From: Smittium mucronatum | Taxonomy: Eukaryota > Kickxellomycota > Harpellomycetes > Harpellales > Legeriomycetaceae | DNA: 30,634 bases | Assembly: GCA_001953115.1 (NCBI GenBank) | Contig: LSSL01007353.1 | Coordinates: forward strand, 1-30,634 | Reading direction: 5' to 3' | Part shown: positions 1 through 9,395 of the stretch, piece by piece | How the letters are laid out: every line of letters begins with the position of its first letter | How positions within the stretch are numbered: the first letter of the stretch is position 1 | The notes under the pieces: model-generated | The model's input: the letters and a program-made list of their open reading frames with translations, nothing else | What the model was told of the DNA's origin: nothing | The model's database searches: none | Made by a program: the position numbers and the translations under genes

Positions 1-934
1 AGCAGACTTGCCAACTTTGGCAACTAAACGGAAGGCATTGTCGATTTCTGCCTGTATGGGTTTGACCCTAGCTTCGCCCATGCCATAAGTCTCGCCTCCA
101 TAGCAGCCAATAGGCATAAGAACAGAATTTATAAATTTTATTTTTAAGCTGGTCGGTACGTCAGAGCGGTTCAGAAAGCTATACGCTGCGTAAAAAGCTT
201 TTCTGATATTTAATTTATTATTTTTGATGGTCCCAGACACATCCCATTTATTTTTCATAATGTACCCCAAATATGTGTACTGATCGGTATTTGGGATTTT
301 TTGACCTTGTAATATGAGATCGGACGATTGGGGACCGGCGACATTCATTACACCGCACTTGGATGCATTTACAGTCATTTCCCATGTGTTCGACCAATCA
401 GTAATTTTGTTCAATGAAGTTTGCATTTCGGCTTCAGATTCGGCCAATAGTACGGCGTCATCGGCAAAAAGTAGTCCAGGTATCCTAGAAGTGATACCAG
501 GGACATGTACGCCTTGGACGCCCTTGAAAAGATCGTTAATATAGAGATCGAAGAGTATAGGCGAGGCTGGACAGCCTTGTCGCAGTCCACATAGGTAGTC
601 AGTAGGTTTGGAGACATCATCTCCGATCCTAACGGTTATTTTTGGGGACTTATACAGGCCCCATATGGCGTTTAGTAATTTCCCCCCGATCCTATTGGCT
701 CTCAATTTGTGCAGCAGGGCCATATGTGGGACTCGATCGTAAGCTTTGCTATAGTCTATATAGCATATTTAAGTTTTTTTGTTTTTGATTTTTCTTCGGC
801 GAGAAATTTCATACAGAGTTGTCGCTTGAGCAGCGCACTCTTCGAAATTTCTGAATCCAGCTTGTTCCTTTACTAAAATTTCATATTTTTTATCGATTTG
901 GGATAATTTCGTGGCTATAATTTTGGACAGCAGC

Positions 935-947
935 TTCGAGAGTGTTG
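935..947. repeat. Target-site duplication, left copy (13 bp)
   Basis: TTCGAGAGTGTTG lies directly before the poly-T of the 948-1053 insertion and is repeated exactly at 1054-1066. The sequence belongs to the L1 reverse transcriptase frame. Confidence 0.9.
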
Positions 948-1053
948 TTTTTTTTTTTGTTTTTTTTTTTTTCGGGAAATTTATTTTAAAATTAATAAAA
1001 AGTTATAAAAACTAATTTAAAAAATTAAGATACCAAACATGGGGACTCCGAGG
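948..1053 (-). mobile_element. LINE tail fragment inserted inside L1
   Basis: A 106-bp minus-strand insertion. In sense orientation it has about 25 bases of non-A+T-rich sequence, an A+T-rich 3' UTR, AATAAA and an interrupted poly-A tail (the T run at 948-972 on the plus strand). The same 3' UTR occurs at 23432-23567 and 24409-24504. It is bounded by a perfect 13-bp duplication of L1 sequence. Heavy 5' truncation, a poly-A end and a target duplication are the marks of target-primed reverse transcription. Confidence 0.88.
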
Positions 1054-1066
1054 TTCGAGAGTGTTG
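1054..1066. repeat. Target-site duplication, right copy (13 bp)
   Basis: Exact second copy of TTCGAGAGTGTTG at the 5'-truncated end of the 948-1053 insertion; L1 coding sequence resumes immediately after it. Confidence 0.9.
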
Positions 1067-1410
1067 GTATTAGAGATATTCCCCTGTAATTGTCAGGGTC
1101 CTTCATATCACCCTTTTTTGGTACTGGTACAAGTAGTCGCAGTCGGTAATTAGCAATGATTCCCACTGGGTGGCACTGAGGCTATTCCCAAAATCTTCAT
1201 ATTAAGAAATAAAAATATATTGCCATATATAAAAAAACAAATATTGAATGAAAAAAAAAGGTGATGTATCAGAGGATTAAGTCTTGATTAAAAAGAAAAC
1301 CTAAAATATGTATGTATTTATGTTAAAGGCTTATAAATATTTTAGATAAAGAACTATGTAAAAATAAAAATGACTCAAAAAAGGAGATAATGGATAGGGG
1401 GAGTATCGAG

Positions 1411-1416
1411 TTTATT
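1411..1416 (-). terminator. Poly-A signal AATAAA directly after the glycosyltransferase stop
   Basis: In gene sense the TAA stop (1417-1419) is followed at once by AATAAA. It is a plausible cleavage/polyadenylation signal giving a very short 3' UTR, a habit known from compact microsporidian genomes. The A+T bias makes chance matches common. Confidence 0.45.
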
Positions 1417-2223
1417 TTAATTTCCCTTAAAAGTTCTTTTGCCCTTATGGTGGATATAACTTTTGTTTGTTTTGCAGGTCCTCTTATAGCTTGCAATAAG
1501 GAGATCGATTGGGTGGAAGGAGATATTCCTGAGATGGAAGGGTCTAAATTCCTTAAGATAAGATCTGCTGTATAGCATAGCCTGAGTTCCCCAAGAGTAT
1601 GCATGATGACTGGTTCCTTGGCCAAAAAGAGAGTAAACTCCCACTTTATTGGCTATGGCGCATCCAACATCTTCTTTGAGTTGCTCAATATTATCAAGAA
1701 GGGCATCATCTTCCACGACTAAAAAGTATTCGTTCTTGTAAACATTAATTATTTTGTCGAAAAATGAGTAATATATGAAGTTCAGGGTTTCCGCGAAATC
1801 TTTGACATTATCATGAAAGTATAAATCTACCATATCATCAGGTCCCTTTGTTTTTAAGATGACTGGATTTAGAGAGCTCCAACTCTCCATTTGTTCAGTT
1901 TTAGAATTTCTCCCGTTGAGTATTATCAACTTTACTTTTTCAGAAAAAGGATCCCAATCTGTAAAAGTGCCTTTGTTACATTTGAAACACTCCTTCTTAG
2001 TTCTGACCATGTCATCCCACCATGCTTGCATAGAGGGTTCTACATACATCTTGGAAACGATTGATTTCGGCAATCCTTCATACTTAAATTTTTTATAGAT
2101 CTTGTCTTTAATTTTGTCCATATTCATATAAACACTCAATGAGAATATCAAACTAAAAGCTAAATTGAATGCAATTATAGCCCACATCAGCCTGCCAAAC
2201 CAAATCGAGACTGAAATCCTCAT
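1417..2223 (-). CDS. Type II membrane glycosyltransferase-like protein (GT-A-like, EDD motif)
   Basis: A 268-residue protein, probably a Golgi/ER-membrane sugar transferase with a lumenal catalytic domain. Seen: a short N-terminus (MRISVSIWFGR), one hydrophobic segment at about residues 10-31 as signal anchor, a basic stem (36-48), a cysteine pair at 79 and 82, a strand KVKLIILNG (96-104), then YFLVVEDDALLD with acidic triad EDD at 171-173, WGTQAMLYSR at 211-220, and HPIDLLIAS at 237-245. An EDD after hydrophobic residues, followed by a Gly/Trp-rich loop and a P-x-D helix, is typical of metal-binding GT-A folds such as GT25, MGAT4 and PGAP4-like enzymes; I cannot choose between them. N233 (N-I-S) is a possible glycosylation site. 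The start is the first ATG; the frame runs 12 codons further upstream without an ATG. No introns are visible. Donor and acceptor are unknown. Confidence 0.8.
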   Translation of the reverse strand: MRISVSIWFGRLMWAIIAFNLAFSLIFSLSVYMNMDKIKDKIYKKFKYEGLPKSIVSKMYVEPSMQAWWDDMVRTKKECFKCNKGTFTDWDPFSEKVKLIILNGRNSKTEQMESWSSLNPVILKTKGPDDMVDLYFHDNVKDFAETLNFIYYSFFDKIINVYKNEYFLVVEDDALLDNIEQLKEDVGCAIANKVGVYSLFGQGTSHHAYSWGTQAMLYSRSYLKEFRPFHLRNISFHPIDLLIASYKRTCKTNKSYIHHKGKRTFKGN

Positions 2224-2280
2224 TTTTTGGAAGCCCCAGTTAATAATAAGTAAAAACAATTTTAAACCCAGGAGGTATGA
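2224..2280 (-). promoter_or_regulatory. Upstream region of the glycosyltransferase-like gene
   Basis: In gene sense, CCTCCTGGGTTTAAAATTG lies about 35-50 bases before the ATG. A CCC/GGG-type motif with an A+T tract close to the start codon is known as a microsporidian transcription signal, so this is a candidate core promoter. The match is loose and one gene cannot test it. Confidence 0.25.
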
Positions 2281-2379
2281 AACTCGTCAATTTCTGATTA
2301 GAATAAAAATAAAATACACTATCGATGAAGTCAAATAAATAAAGAAGTTTGGATATTTATAAATCTGGGAGGGGGGTAA

Positions 2380-2396
2380 AATCTCCATGGGAGATT
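2380..2396. repeat. Small perfect hairpin beside a G-tract
   Basis: AATCTCC and GGAGATT pair perfectly around a 3-base loop, about 160 bases upstream of the glycosyltransferase start, next to a run of six G. Role unknown. Confidence 0.5.
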
Positions 2397-2786
2397 CAAG
2401 TATGACGGAATAAATCCTTATATTTATAAAAAATTTATTATATTTGAATTGCTTATGTAGAAGAGAAGGGGGGGGCGATTAGATGTTTAATAAAAAAAAG
2501 CTAATCATAATTTACATTTGTTTTTCAAAGCCAAGATATGTAAATTTACAACTTGTTATACACAGGTATTTTTATTTGAAAAATAAAGAGAGGAGACTAC
2601 CAATGAAAGATAAGTAATCAGGTAAGCAAATCGGTTTTAGATTTCCATTTAACTCAATTTTTTTACCATCTTTTTGCTTACATCTTGAAAGATAAGATTC
2701 ACTTACTCGCTACAATCTAGCCTTTTTAATCATGAATCGATTTATAATAAATTGGATTTAAAGCTATTTTATTCGCATTATACTTC
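2397..2786. other. Gene-free A+T-rich stretch
   Basis: No reading frame, RNA gene or repeat stands out. It holds one G run (near 2468) and otherwise A+T-rich sequence. Confidence 0.6.
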
Positions 2787-2806
2787 AGGGGGTGGTCATA
2801 TTAAGT
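2787..2806 (+). repeat. MITE left terminal inverted repeat
   Basis: AGGGGGTGGTCATATTAAGT; pairs with the reverse complement of 2964-2983 with two mismatches near the outer end. Confidence 0.75.
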
Positions 2807-2963
2807 GTTACCAACTTTTATTGGATATCACAATCGAACTTCCAAAGCCAATAGAATTATACTACGTAAATAATGTAAATAAAATTTTGGTATAGTGCTA
2901 AAAGTACGGTATTATGGTATCCTTATCATCTTTTGCAATGGTAATTGGGAACGGGTGGGAGTG

Positions 2964-2983
2964 ACTTAATATGACCACCCTTT
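2964..2983 (-). repeat. MITE right terminal inverted repeat
   Basis: Reverse complement reads AAAGGGTGGTCATATTAAGT, matching the left repeat at 18 of 20 positions. Confidence 0.75.
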
Positions 2984-3882
2984 CGCTTAATATTAATTAA
3001 TTTTCGCACTAAAGGGCTCGATTAATCTTACATTTTTTAAATGCTTTATTATCAATATGAGTATTGGCCATCGTGTGCTGATGTTAATGGGGATGATCAG
3101 ACCAATTGGGATATTCTCTTTATAGCGTATAACTTCCTATTATATTTTGAATCTTTCCTTATTTGATTCTATGGTGGTCAAATAAAGTATAAATTCGTCG
3201 GGTAATTGGAATTCGAAATACAAAAAAAAAAATTCTATACGCAAAATGAGGAAAATTTATTTTAGATATTGTGTTTGCCAATTTTTATCGGCTTAGTGTT
3301 GAATAAATTTTATTATAATTAATGGTTTATAGAGCAAAAAAAAACGCTTATAAAATATTTTCACAATTAAATGATATAAAACTGTAAAATAAAGTACAGG
3401 ATGATCTTCTGATAGTGATATATCACCTACTCAAATCAGCAAATTTTATAATGTGTCGATATAAATTTTCATGTTTCTAAATGGATATCTAATCAAATCG
3501 TATGTGGTTTTTGTCATAAATTTTTGTTGATTCTCACGAGTGATTATTTATTTATAGAATAATCAATTTGGCAGTAACAGGGAATCTTTTCTTAGAATTT
3601 AAATGTATGAGTTATTATTTTGTATAACTGATGTGTTGCTTGATAAGTTTAAATTTTCTTTAAGTGATAATCTTGATTATAATAACAATTTTTTATTCGT
3701 TTAATACATTAAAAACGGAGAATGGAATTTGTTAGATATTTAAATAGGAGAATATGCCATAGCTTTGGAAACTAAACATAGTTACTAATCCAATATTGGG
3801 TATAAGTGAAATTAATCTATATGTAATGTTAGGAAAACAATGTATAATAAATAATTAAGTTATTTTTTTACAGATTTTTTTC
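2984..3882. other. Gene-free A+T-rich stretch
   Basis: I read all frames and found no credible protein, no RNA gene and no clear repeat. The sequence from 3050 to 3150 is slightly richer in G+C but has no extended frame. Confidence 0.6.
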
Positions 3883-3892
3883 TAGAACATAC
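3883..3892. repeat. Possible target duplication of R copy A, left
   Basis: TAGAACATAC borders the T run of copy A; TAGAACAGAC borders the other end at 4525-4534 (9 of 10 identical). Confidence 0.5.
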
Positions 3893-3913
3893 TTTTTTTT
3901 TGTAAAACGTAAT

Positions 3914-3919
3914 TTTATT
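3914..3919 (-). terminator. AATAAA signal of R copy A
   Basis: AATAAA in sense orientation, about a dozen bases before the poly-A. The same position is kept in copies B and C. Confidence 0.65.
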
Positions 3920-4147
3920 GTAAAGTAATTTCATTAAAAACTATGCTAAAAAAATATGAAAAAAAAAGAAAAAGACGTACAGAAAAGACTATTATACTAA
4001 CTATAATAAGCCCCTCTTCCGGACTACCAGCTGCCTAATTACGGGAAAAGAATTCGTTCTATCTCCGGAAGAACCCCACCCCCCTGATTTGCTTCGTAAG
4101 TAAGCTAAATGACTGAGGTTAAATGGAGCCATGAATTAAGCTATTTG

Positions 4148-4169
4148 TCAACAAACAATAGTTCATTGA
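4148..4169 (-). repeat. Conserved R stem-loop, copy A
   Basis: In sense RNA, UCAAUGAAC pairs with GUUUGUUGA around a 4-base loop. Two pairs are G-U where copy C has Watson-Crick pairs, so the stem survives substitutions. Confidence 0.55.
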
Positions 4170-4524
4170 AGATACTGAACTCTTAGTTAGAGCCTACTTA
4201 TAACTTATTAAAAAAATATACTACTGTTTAGATGTGAGATTGATTGCCTTGGCCTTCTAAAAATAGCTTATGTACGCTGAGATCCGCCTGAACTCTGAAT
4301 GCTGGAACTGTGCACAGAAAATGTTCAGATGTTGGCTAATCGATCTGTTTCTCTTGTTTCAAGATGATCCTCCTCTAGAATCACTGTACTCAGAATTTTT
4401 GAGCGCTGTCTTCACTACTCTAAACCAAGAATAGTACAAAGCTGTGTGAAATTTTAGTTCAGTATTCTTCGAAAAGTACACTAAGCTCCTGAACAACTAC
4501 AAGTTATTTCACTAGTAGGAGCAA

Positions 4525-4534
4525 TAGAACAGAC
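4525..4534. repeat. Possible target duplication of R copy A, right
   Basis: TAGAACAGAC at the 5' end of copy A, one mismatch to 3883-3892. Confidence 0.5.
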
Positions 4535-7500
4535 TTAGTTTGAACATGTAAACCGATGGCTACCTATATGCTTATTCCACAAACAAATCAATAAAATGGG
4601 AAAAACTTACTCGTTCTAATAAAATTTCACACTTTACCAATATAAAACTTTCCTTGTAATCCAATTATAGATCACCAAACACTTTATTTTTTATCGAGCA
4701 TATCATTTTGAAATTAGAAAAGTAGATAAAGGTTAATAAGGGTGTCCTTTTCTCAAATAGAATCTTAAATTTGTTACAACAGCACTAAATTACTAATCAT
4801 TTTTATTGCTCGAAAAAAGAATAACGGAGTACCATATGATTTAAGATTATAAAAAAAATGCATTGTGATATTATTTGGATAAATATCTCAGTGCAATAGA
4901 TTTTTTTTAAAAAAAAAAATACCTCAGAAAATAAGTACGAAAATTGATTTTTCATTTTAGGCGTTTAATTAGACGAGCGATTATTAGAGATATCAGGTTA
5001 ATCATTCCGAATAATATATGGAATAATACAAGGAAAAAATATGTATGATTAATTATTATCTGTTTTTCTCAGGGTTAAGGTGAATTAGTCAAATATACAG
5101 TCATCGGAAACTGCCATTTGCTACCACACTTATTTTAACCAAATAAAATGCATATTTCTGAAATATGATTTTTTAATAAGATCATAGCGTTAATTCAAAT
5201 GAAAAATGATTGATATGAAAAAAAGCCACAATCATTTAATCCTTATCATTCCAGAAAATCTTAATCATTCATATTTTTATATTCTTTTCTTTTTCGACTC
5301 TTATAGATTTATAATTACTTTATTATCATTACTGGAAAAAGTACGGGTTTATATTAAATGAGTTAAAATAACTAACCAGTAAGGATAAGGATTAAAATTA
5401 AATCAAAATTTTGGGCTATATTGGTTAGGGGAATTTTCAAAAACTTTATTTTGCCTAAACTACGGCACAAATTTGGTGATAAAAGAATAATTTTTAATAA
5501 CGCAATCTTTATTTTAGTTTTCAAATATCTTGTATCTTTTATTAGCCTTATAAGATCTCATTATCACTAATTATTTAAATTATAAGTATTTTTTGAATTC
5601 GAAAATACTAAACTTTCCTCTTACTAAATCTACTACCCTCTATACTATTCTTCATAAAATAAAACAAACTACTATACTGAATATCATTTGGACGTTTTTT
5701 TCTACCCAAGAAATTTTTTTTTCTTTAAACTTTCCTGAAAGAGCTATAAACAGATAGATGGTATTATGTTATAACTATTAGCAAACATCTATTATAATAT
5801 CTTTCCAATTATAATTTACCTCTTTTTTGTTTAAATTTCAAAAAGACTTCAAGTTCTAGAAAACTCATTGATTAAAAAAACGCGAAGTTTTAATAGCTCA
5901 TCAATAAGTACTCTTAAAATGAATATTTTTTTCAAGAAAATACGTTAGAATATAAAAAAGTAAACCCGATTCAAATAAAGAATACTACAAAGGTCAAAAG
6001 ATATTGAGAATATCGAAATTATAAACGATAAAAACTTTCATGAAATTTGCATAAATAACGGTGGTTATTGATATATTTGAATTTTATGAGCTTATAGAGA
6101 TTTATTGTAGGATTTCGATCTATAGAAAACATATGAGAGTTTTCTAGATGGAACCTTTAAAATAGTTAGAACTTGTTAATAGATTTTATTATAGTTTTAT
6201 TTTTTATGTTTTATTTTATTTTAAATCAATTTCATTAAAAATAAAAGTGCCCTTCTACACTCCCCATTAGTAAAAATACTTGCGAGCTGCTTTATTTTCC
6301 TTAATAATGATTTTTTGTATTCATAATTTCATAAAATAACTGTCAATTAAACCGATTGAAAATTATATAAAAAAGGTGATAATTACTGCCCTTTTCAAAT
6401 AAAGAAGTTTATATGAACGATTTCTTTGTCTAACCATTGACTGACCCGATATTTTGTTGAGTTACTAATTTAAAAGTTCAAAACCTTCTTTTAGAATACA
6501 TAAATGCCTTATCCGATTACGATACTAATTATCAATAAAAAAAAATATTTCCGTAAAATTAAATCCCATAATAGTGTCAGATCTAAAAAAAATTTAAAAA
6601 AATATATATTGCATTTAAAAATGAAAATAAAATTTAATATAGCTTTGTAATAGCTGAATTAAATACATTATTAGAAACTTTTCATTCAAAACTTATTCCA
6701 TTTCAATCAAATTAATAAGCTATTTTTATGAAATAAAATTCGGTTGAATTGACCCCCCTCCCCTACACCAACTCACATTTACCAGATATCATGTATTGGT
6801 TATAAATAACTTTTTTAATTTTAAATAGAATAGAATTAATTAATTTAAATACTCAAAATGTAAACCGGAGCTTTTTTTTTCTATTGAATTATTATTAGTA
6901 ATATATAAATCGGGAAAAACTTTAGAATATGAATGAAAATTGGTCCGATAAAATTTAATATTCCTAATTATTTGATGCTTAGATTGGGGCGGTTATCTAT
7001 TAATAATCTTGAAATATATTTCAGGATAATCATCAATAGAAATTAAAAATAAATTATAATACTATTATGGTTATAAAAATATATATTTCACAAAAACATA
7101 ATAAAATTGAGTAGCAAGCGATAATTGAAAATTTTAAATAAATAATAAAATTTCTCAAAATAAAAAATGATAAAAAATCAGACTATTTTCTTTTGTTTTT
7201 CTGTCTTACAATTAGGAAAAAATCATTTTTTGTTTATTGAAAATTTTTCAAACGATAAAGCTAAATATTCAAAACCCCATCTAAAGTATATTATACCATA
7301 AATAAATTAGTTTGTTTTTCCTCATCAGAATGTGAAAATAATTATTTAAAATGTTTTAGAAATTTTTAATAATACATTATATTTTTTCCTTAAACAAAAT
7401 TCTTTCATATCAATAAAACTGCTAAATAACTAAAAAAAAATCAATTTAAGATTGGATTAGTAAAAAATATATATTATTTAAATAAGAATATTAAACTCAT

Positions 7501-7710
7501 TTATTTGTATCTTATTCTCACTTTAATTTCAATATTTAACCATCTAAAATAATTCTCAAAAAAATATTATACCTAGGACATGTTTTATCAAAAATCATAT
7601 TTTTTGAGCACTTTATATTATTTCAAGTTTTATTTAGGATAAAAATATTTCAACTAAATTAATGAAATGAAATCGATCAATTCATAATAAAATCTGCTAA
7701 TTTGAAATAG
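4535..7710. other. Gene-free A+T-rich desert
   Basis: About 3.2 kb without a frame I would call coding. It has many homopolymer runs, a C-rich patch near 6753-6775 and a weak inverted repeat at 5235-5396. I recognise no RNA gene and no LINE or R copy here. Confidence 0.6.
5235..5396. repeat. Short imperfect inverted repeat
   Basis: TTTAATCCTTATCATTCCAG at 5235-5254 resembles the reverse complement of 5376-5396 (first 13 bases identical). A third similar piece (ATTATCATTACTGG) lies near 5322-5335. It may be a decayed element end. Confidence 0.35.
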
Positions 7711-7800
7711 TATTGAATAAAGCAAATCAGAATATACTATTTTGCATATTTTTTTAAGTTCAATCGACTAATTTCACTTATTAAAATCGACAATTTTCCC
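7711..7800 (+). repeat. Inverted repeat IR1, left arm
   Basis: Resembles the reverse complement of 9266-9348: TATTGAAT, a gap, then AAGTTCAATCGACTAATTT and ATTAAAATCGAC followed by CCC in both. Divergence is high, with several indels. Confidence 0.5.
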
Positions 7801-8530
7801 TATTAAAAATTTTATATTAAATTTAAATATATTCCACCAGTAAATAGAATTATACATTTTTCAGTATCTAAAATGAAAAATTCAAAAATATGATAAAATT
7901 TCTTTACAAAAATTATTGGATAAGTAAAGTTTTACGCATATTGAACATATGTCAATATATGAAACCAAAATTAAGCATTATTTAGCTATAACTGAAAAGA
8001 GGTAAATAAGAAAAAATATATATCTGGTTTAAAGATTTTTTTCCTCTTATACACAAAAAACGCTAGTGAAATTTCTACTAGATTTATTATAAACCAAAAA
8101 ATGACGGAATACTTAAAAAGGTAAAAAAAAATACATTTCTTATTATAAGCTAATAATAAGAATTTCAATGATATAAAAAAGCGAATTTAGGGCTTTTTTT
8201 TCAATTTAAATTAAATAAGATTTATCAAGTTAAAACTAGTTTTATAATCATAAATGAATCATCCAAAATGATAATTAAAAATGCTATACCATTAGGATTT
8301 ATATATCAGATAACTTGAAAAAAGATTAAAGCTGATGGGTTTATTCAAAATAATTTTTATATACTTAGTCATAGATTAATAAAATTCATATTAATAGTGG
8401 TGCAATTCCATTTTTTTAATAAAGGTAGGGCTGAATTAAATAAAAAGTGAAAGACAACTAAATAATACGTAATACAAAATGTTCTAGTCTCAATATAATA
8501 AGCATACTATGTTATAATCACTGTATACAA
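7801..8530. other. Gene-free A+T-rich stretch inside IR1
   Basis: No credible gene. One 60-codon minus frame at 7986-8168 is Phe/Ile/Lys-rich as expected from composition alone. Confidence 0.55.
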
Positions 8531-8534
8531 CAAA

Positions 8535-8845
8535 TTGCGCATAAATAATAGCCCACAACTCAAAGCTAAAAATACAAATCAACTTAAAAATATCATAAAA
8601 AATATTAAAAAAACATAAAAATTAACTCAAACTTAATAATACACAAAGACACCGCAAACCCAATATAACATACAACACACAAAATATTATACACAGCAAA
8701 TAAGTATAACACATAACACATAACATTAAATACAGTATAATGCATATAAAATATAATTTACACACAGTATGTACACATAAGACATTACATTATTTATAGT
8801 ATAATAAACATATCACATAATAATACATACAATATACAACATAAA
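8535..8845. repeat. G-depleted, ACA/ATA-rich low-complexity block
   Basis: A run of short words such as ACATA, ATACA and ACACA without a fixed period. By my count 8581-8820 has about 40 C but 10 G. This strand asymmetry stands out from the flanks and resembles a decayed microsatellite. It lies in the spacer between the IR1 arms. Confidence 0.65.
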
Positions 8846-9265
8846 GCTTTCGGTTTATTGATTTTATATTAATATCAATTATAATTTTTTTAGATTTATT
8901 ATTTGAATAGCATTGTAGCGCTAAATAAAACAAATAATTTCTTAAATAATATTTGACTTGACTTAACTCATAATTTCAGAAGTTTTTCGGTTAGTGCTTT
9001 TTTTTTTAGAAAACTTGGTTCATCCCAAGCATCATATATAACCCAAAATTTTCTTTGAGCTAAATAGATACATAATTATTTCTAACACTTAACAAAATTA
9101 TAATGTTTTAAACAAATTTACAGAATTATATTTGATGAACAATCTATTGAATTTACAGATGACTAATAGCTTGCAAAGACTGGAAAAAATTATATGTAAT
9201 CTACCAATCGTAAAATAAATCAATGAAAAATTTTATTTTTGCCAATTATATGAATTTTTTTTTCC
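8846..9265. other. Gene-free A+T-rich stretch
   Basis: No gene, RNA or repeat recognised between the low-complexity block and the right IR1 arm. Confidence 0.55.
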
Positions 9266-9348
9266 GGGTAGCTTTAGTCGATTTTAATTTGGAAATTTAG
9301 TCGATTTGACTTAGCACATTAATAAAAATAGTCGATTCTGATTCAATA
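9266..9348 (-). repeat. Inverted repeat IR1, right arm
   Basis: Reverse-complement partner of 7711-7800. It overlaps an irregular series of TAGTCGA/TAGCCGA words. Confidence 0.5.
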
Positions 9349-9395
9349 TAATATATTTCTATTCGCTTTAGCCGATTTGATTTTAAATTAGTCGA
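9275..9395 (+). repeat. Irregular TAGTCGA-word repeat
   Basis: TAGTCGA or TAGCCGA starts at 9275, 9298, 9329, 9369 and 9389, five times in 121 bases, usually followed by TTT or TTC. Spacing varies from 20 to 40, so this is a degenerate array or clustered binding word rather than a clean tandem repeat. Confidence 0.5.

Larger units (their letters stand above)
1..1190 (-). pseudogene. LINE reverse transcriptase fragment (L1)
   Basis: This is the RNA-directed DNA polymerase that copies the element RNA at a nicked target. Reading leftwards it shows, in order: PVPKKGD with NYRGISL (RT motifs 0-1, about 1135-1075), EQAGFR (near 850), YIDYSKAYDRVPH (near 760-725, first catalytic Asp), LRQGCPASPILFDLYINDL (near 590-535), the catalytic FADDAVLLAES (FADD at 457-468), then WSNTWEMTVNASKCGVM and the thumb-like stretch ending at the window edge. 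From about 764 to position 1 the frame is open for more than 250 codons. One in-frame TAA just before YIDYSKAYD and the 948-1053 insertion break the upstream part; deleting the insertion with one duplication copy brings the flanking frame back into register. The catalytic residues are intact but the copy as it stands cannot make a full protein. Confidence 0.88.
1..1200 (-). mobile_element. LINE (non-LTR retrotransposon) copy L1, 5'-truncated, runs off the left edge
   Basis: The minus strand encodes the reverse transcriptase of a non-LTR retrotransposon. Homology begins near 1200, upstream of the motif PVPKKGD, and continues to position 1, so the 5' part (endonuclease, 5' UTR) is missing and the 3' part lies outside the window. 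Truncation at the 5' side is normal for LINEs. The copy is interrupted at 948-1053 by a tail fragment of a related element. Its base composition is clearly less A+T-rich than the surrounding DNA and its main frame has only one stop, so it is the youngest LINE visible. The clade cannot be settled without the endonuclease. Confidence 0.9.
2787..2983. mobile_element. MITE-like DNA transposon, 197 bp, 20-bp TIRs
   Basis: Two terminal inverted repeats match at 18 of 20 positions (core GGGTGGTCATATTAAGT) and enclose 157 bp without coding capacity. Size, short TIRs and lack of an ORF fit a miniature inverted-repeat element. No clear target duplication is visible; TA dinucleotides occur near both ends, which would suit a Tc1/mariner-type origin, but this is only suggestive. 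The transposase source is not in the window. Confidence 0.7.
3893..4524 (-). mobile_element. SINE-like retroelement R, copy A
   Basis: A roughly 630-bp minus-oriented element. In sense it begins near CCTACTAGTGAAATAACTTG, contains GTGAAATTTTA-type and CACACAGC blocks shared with copies B and C, and ends in AATAAA, about 12 bases, then nine A (T run 3893-3901). TAGAACATAC before the tail and TAGAACAGAC at 4525-4534 may be a 10-bp target duplication with one mismatch. No reading frame is conserved among the three copies. Copy A is clearly more diverged than B and C are from each other, so it looks oldest. It shares both ends with the other copies, so it is full length rather than 5'-truncated. 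Confidence 0.8.

Noticed and set aside
314..620. Frames at 314-544 (plus) and 411-620 (minus).
   Set aside because: They overlap the true L1 reverse transcriptase frame, which carries FADD and other motifs in another reading frame.
1323..2098. Overlapping frames at 1323-1625 (minus) and 1390-1575, 1859-2098 (plus).
   Set aside because: Shadows of the glycosyltransferase-like gene in other frames.
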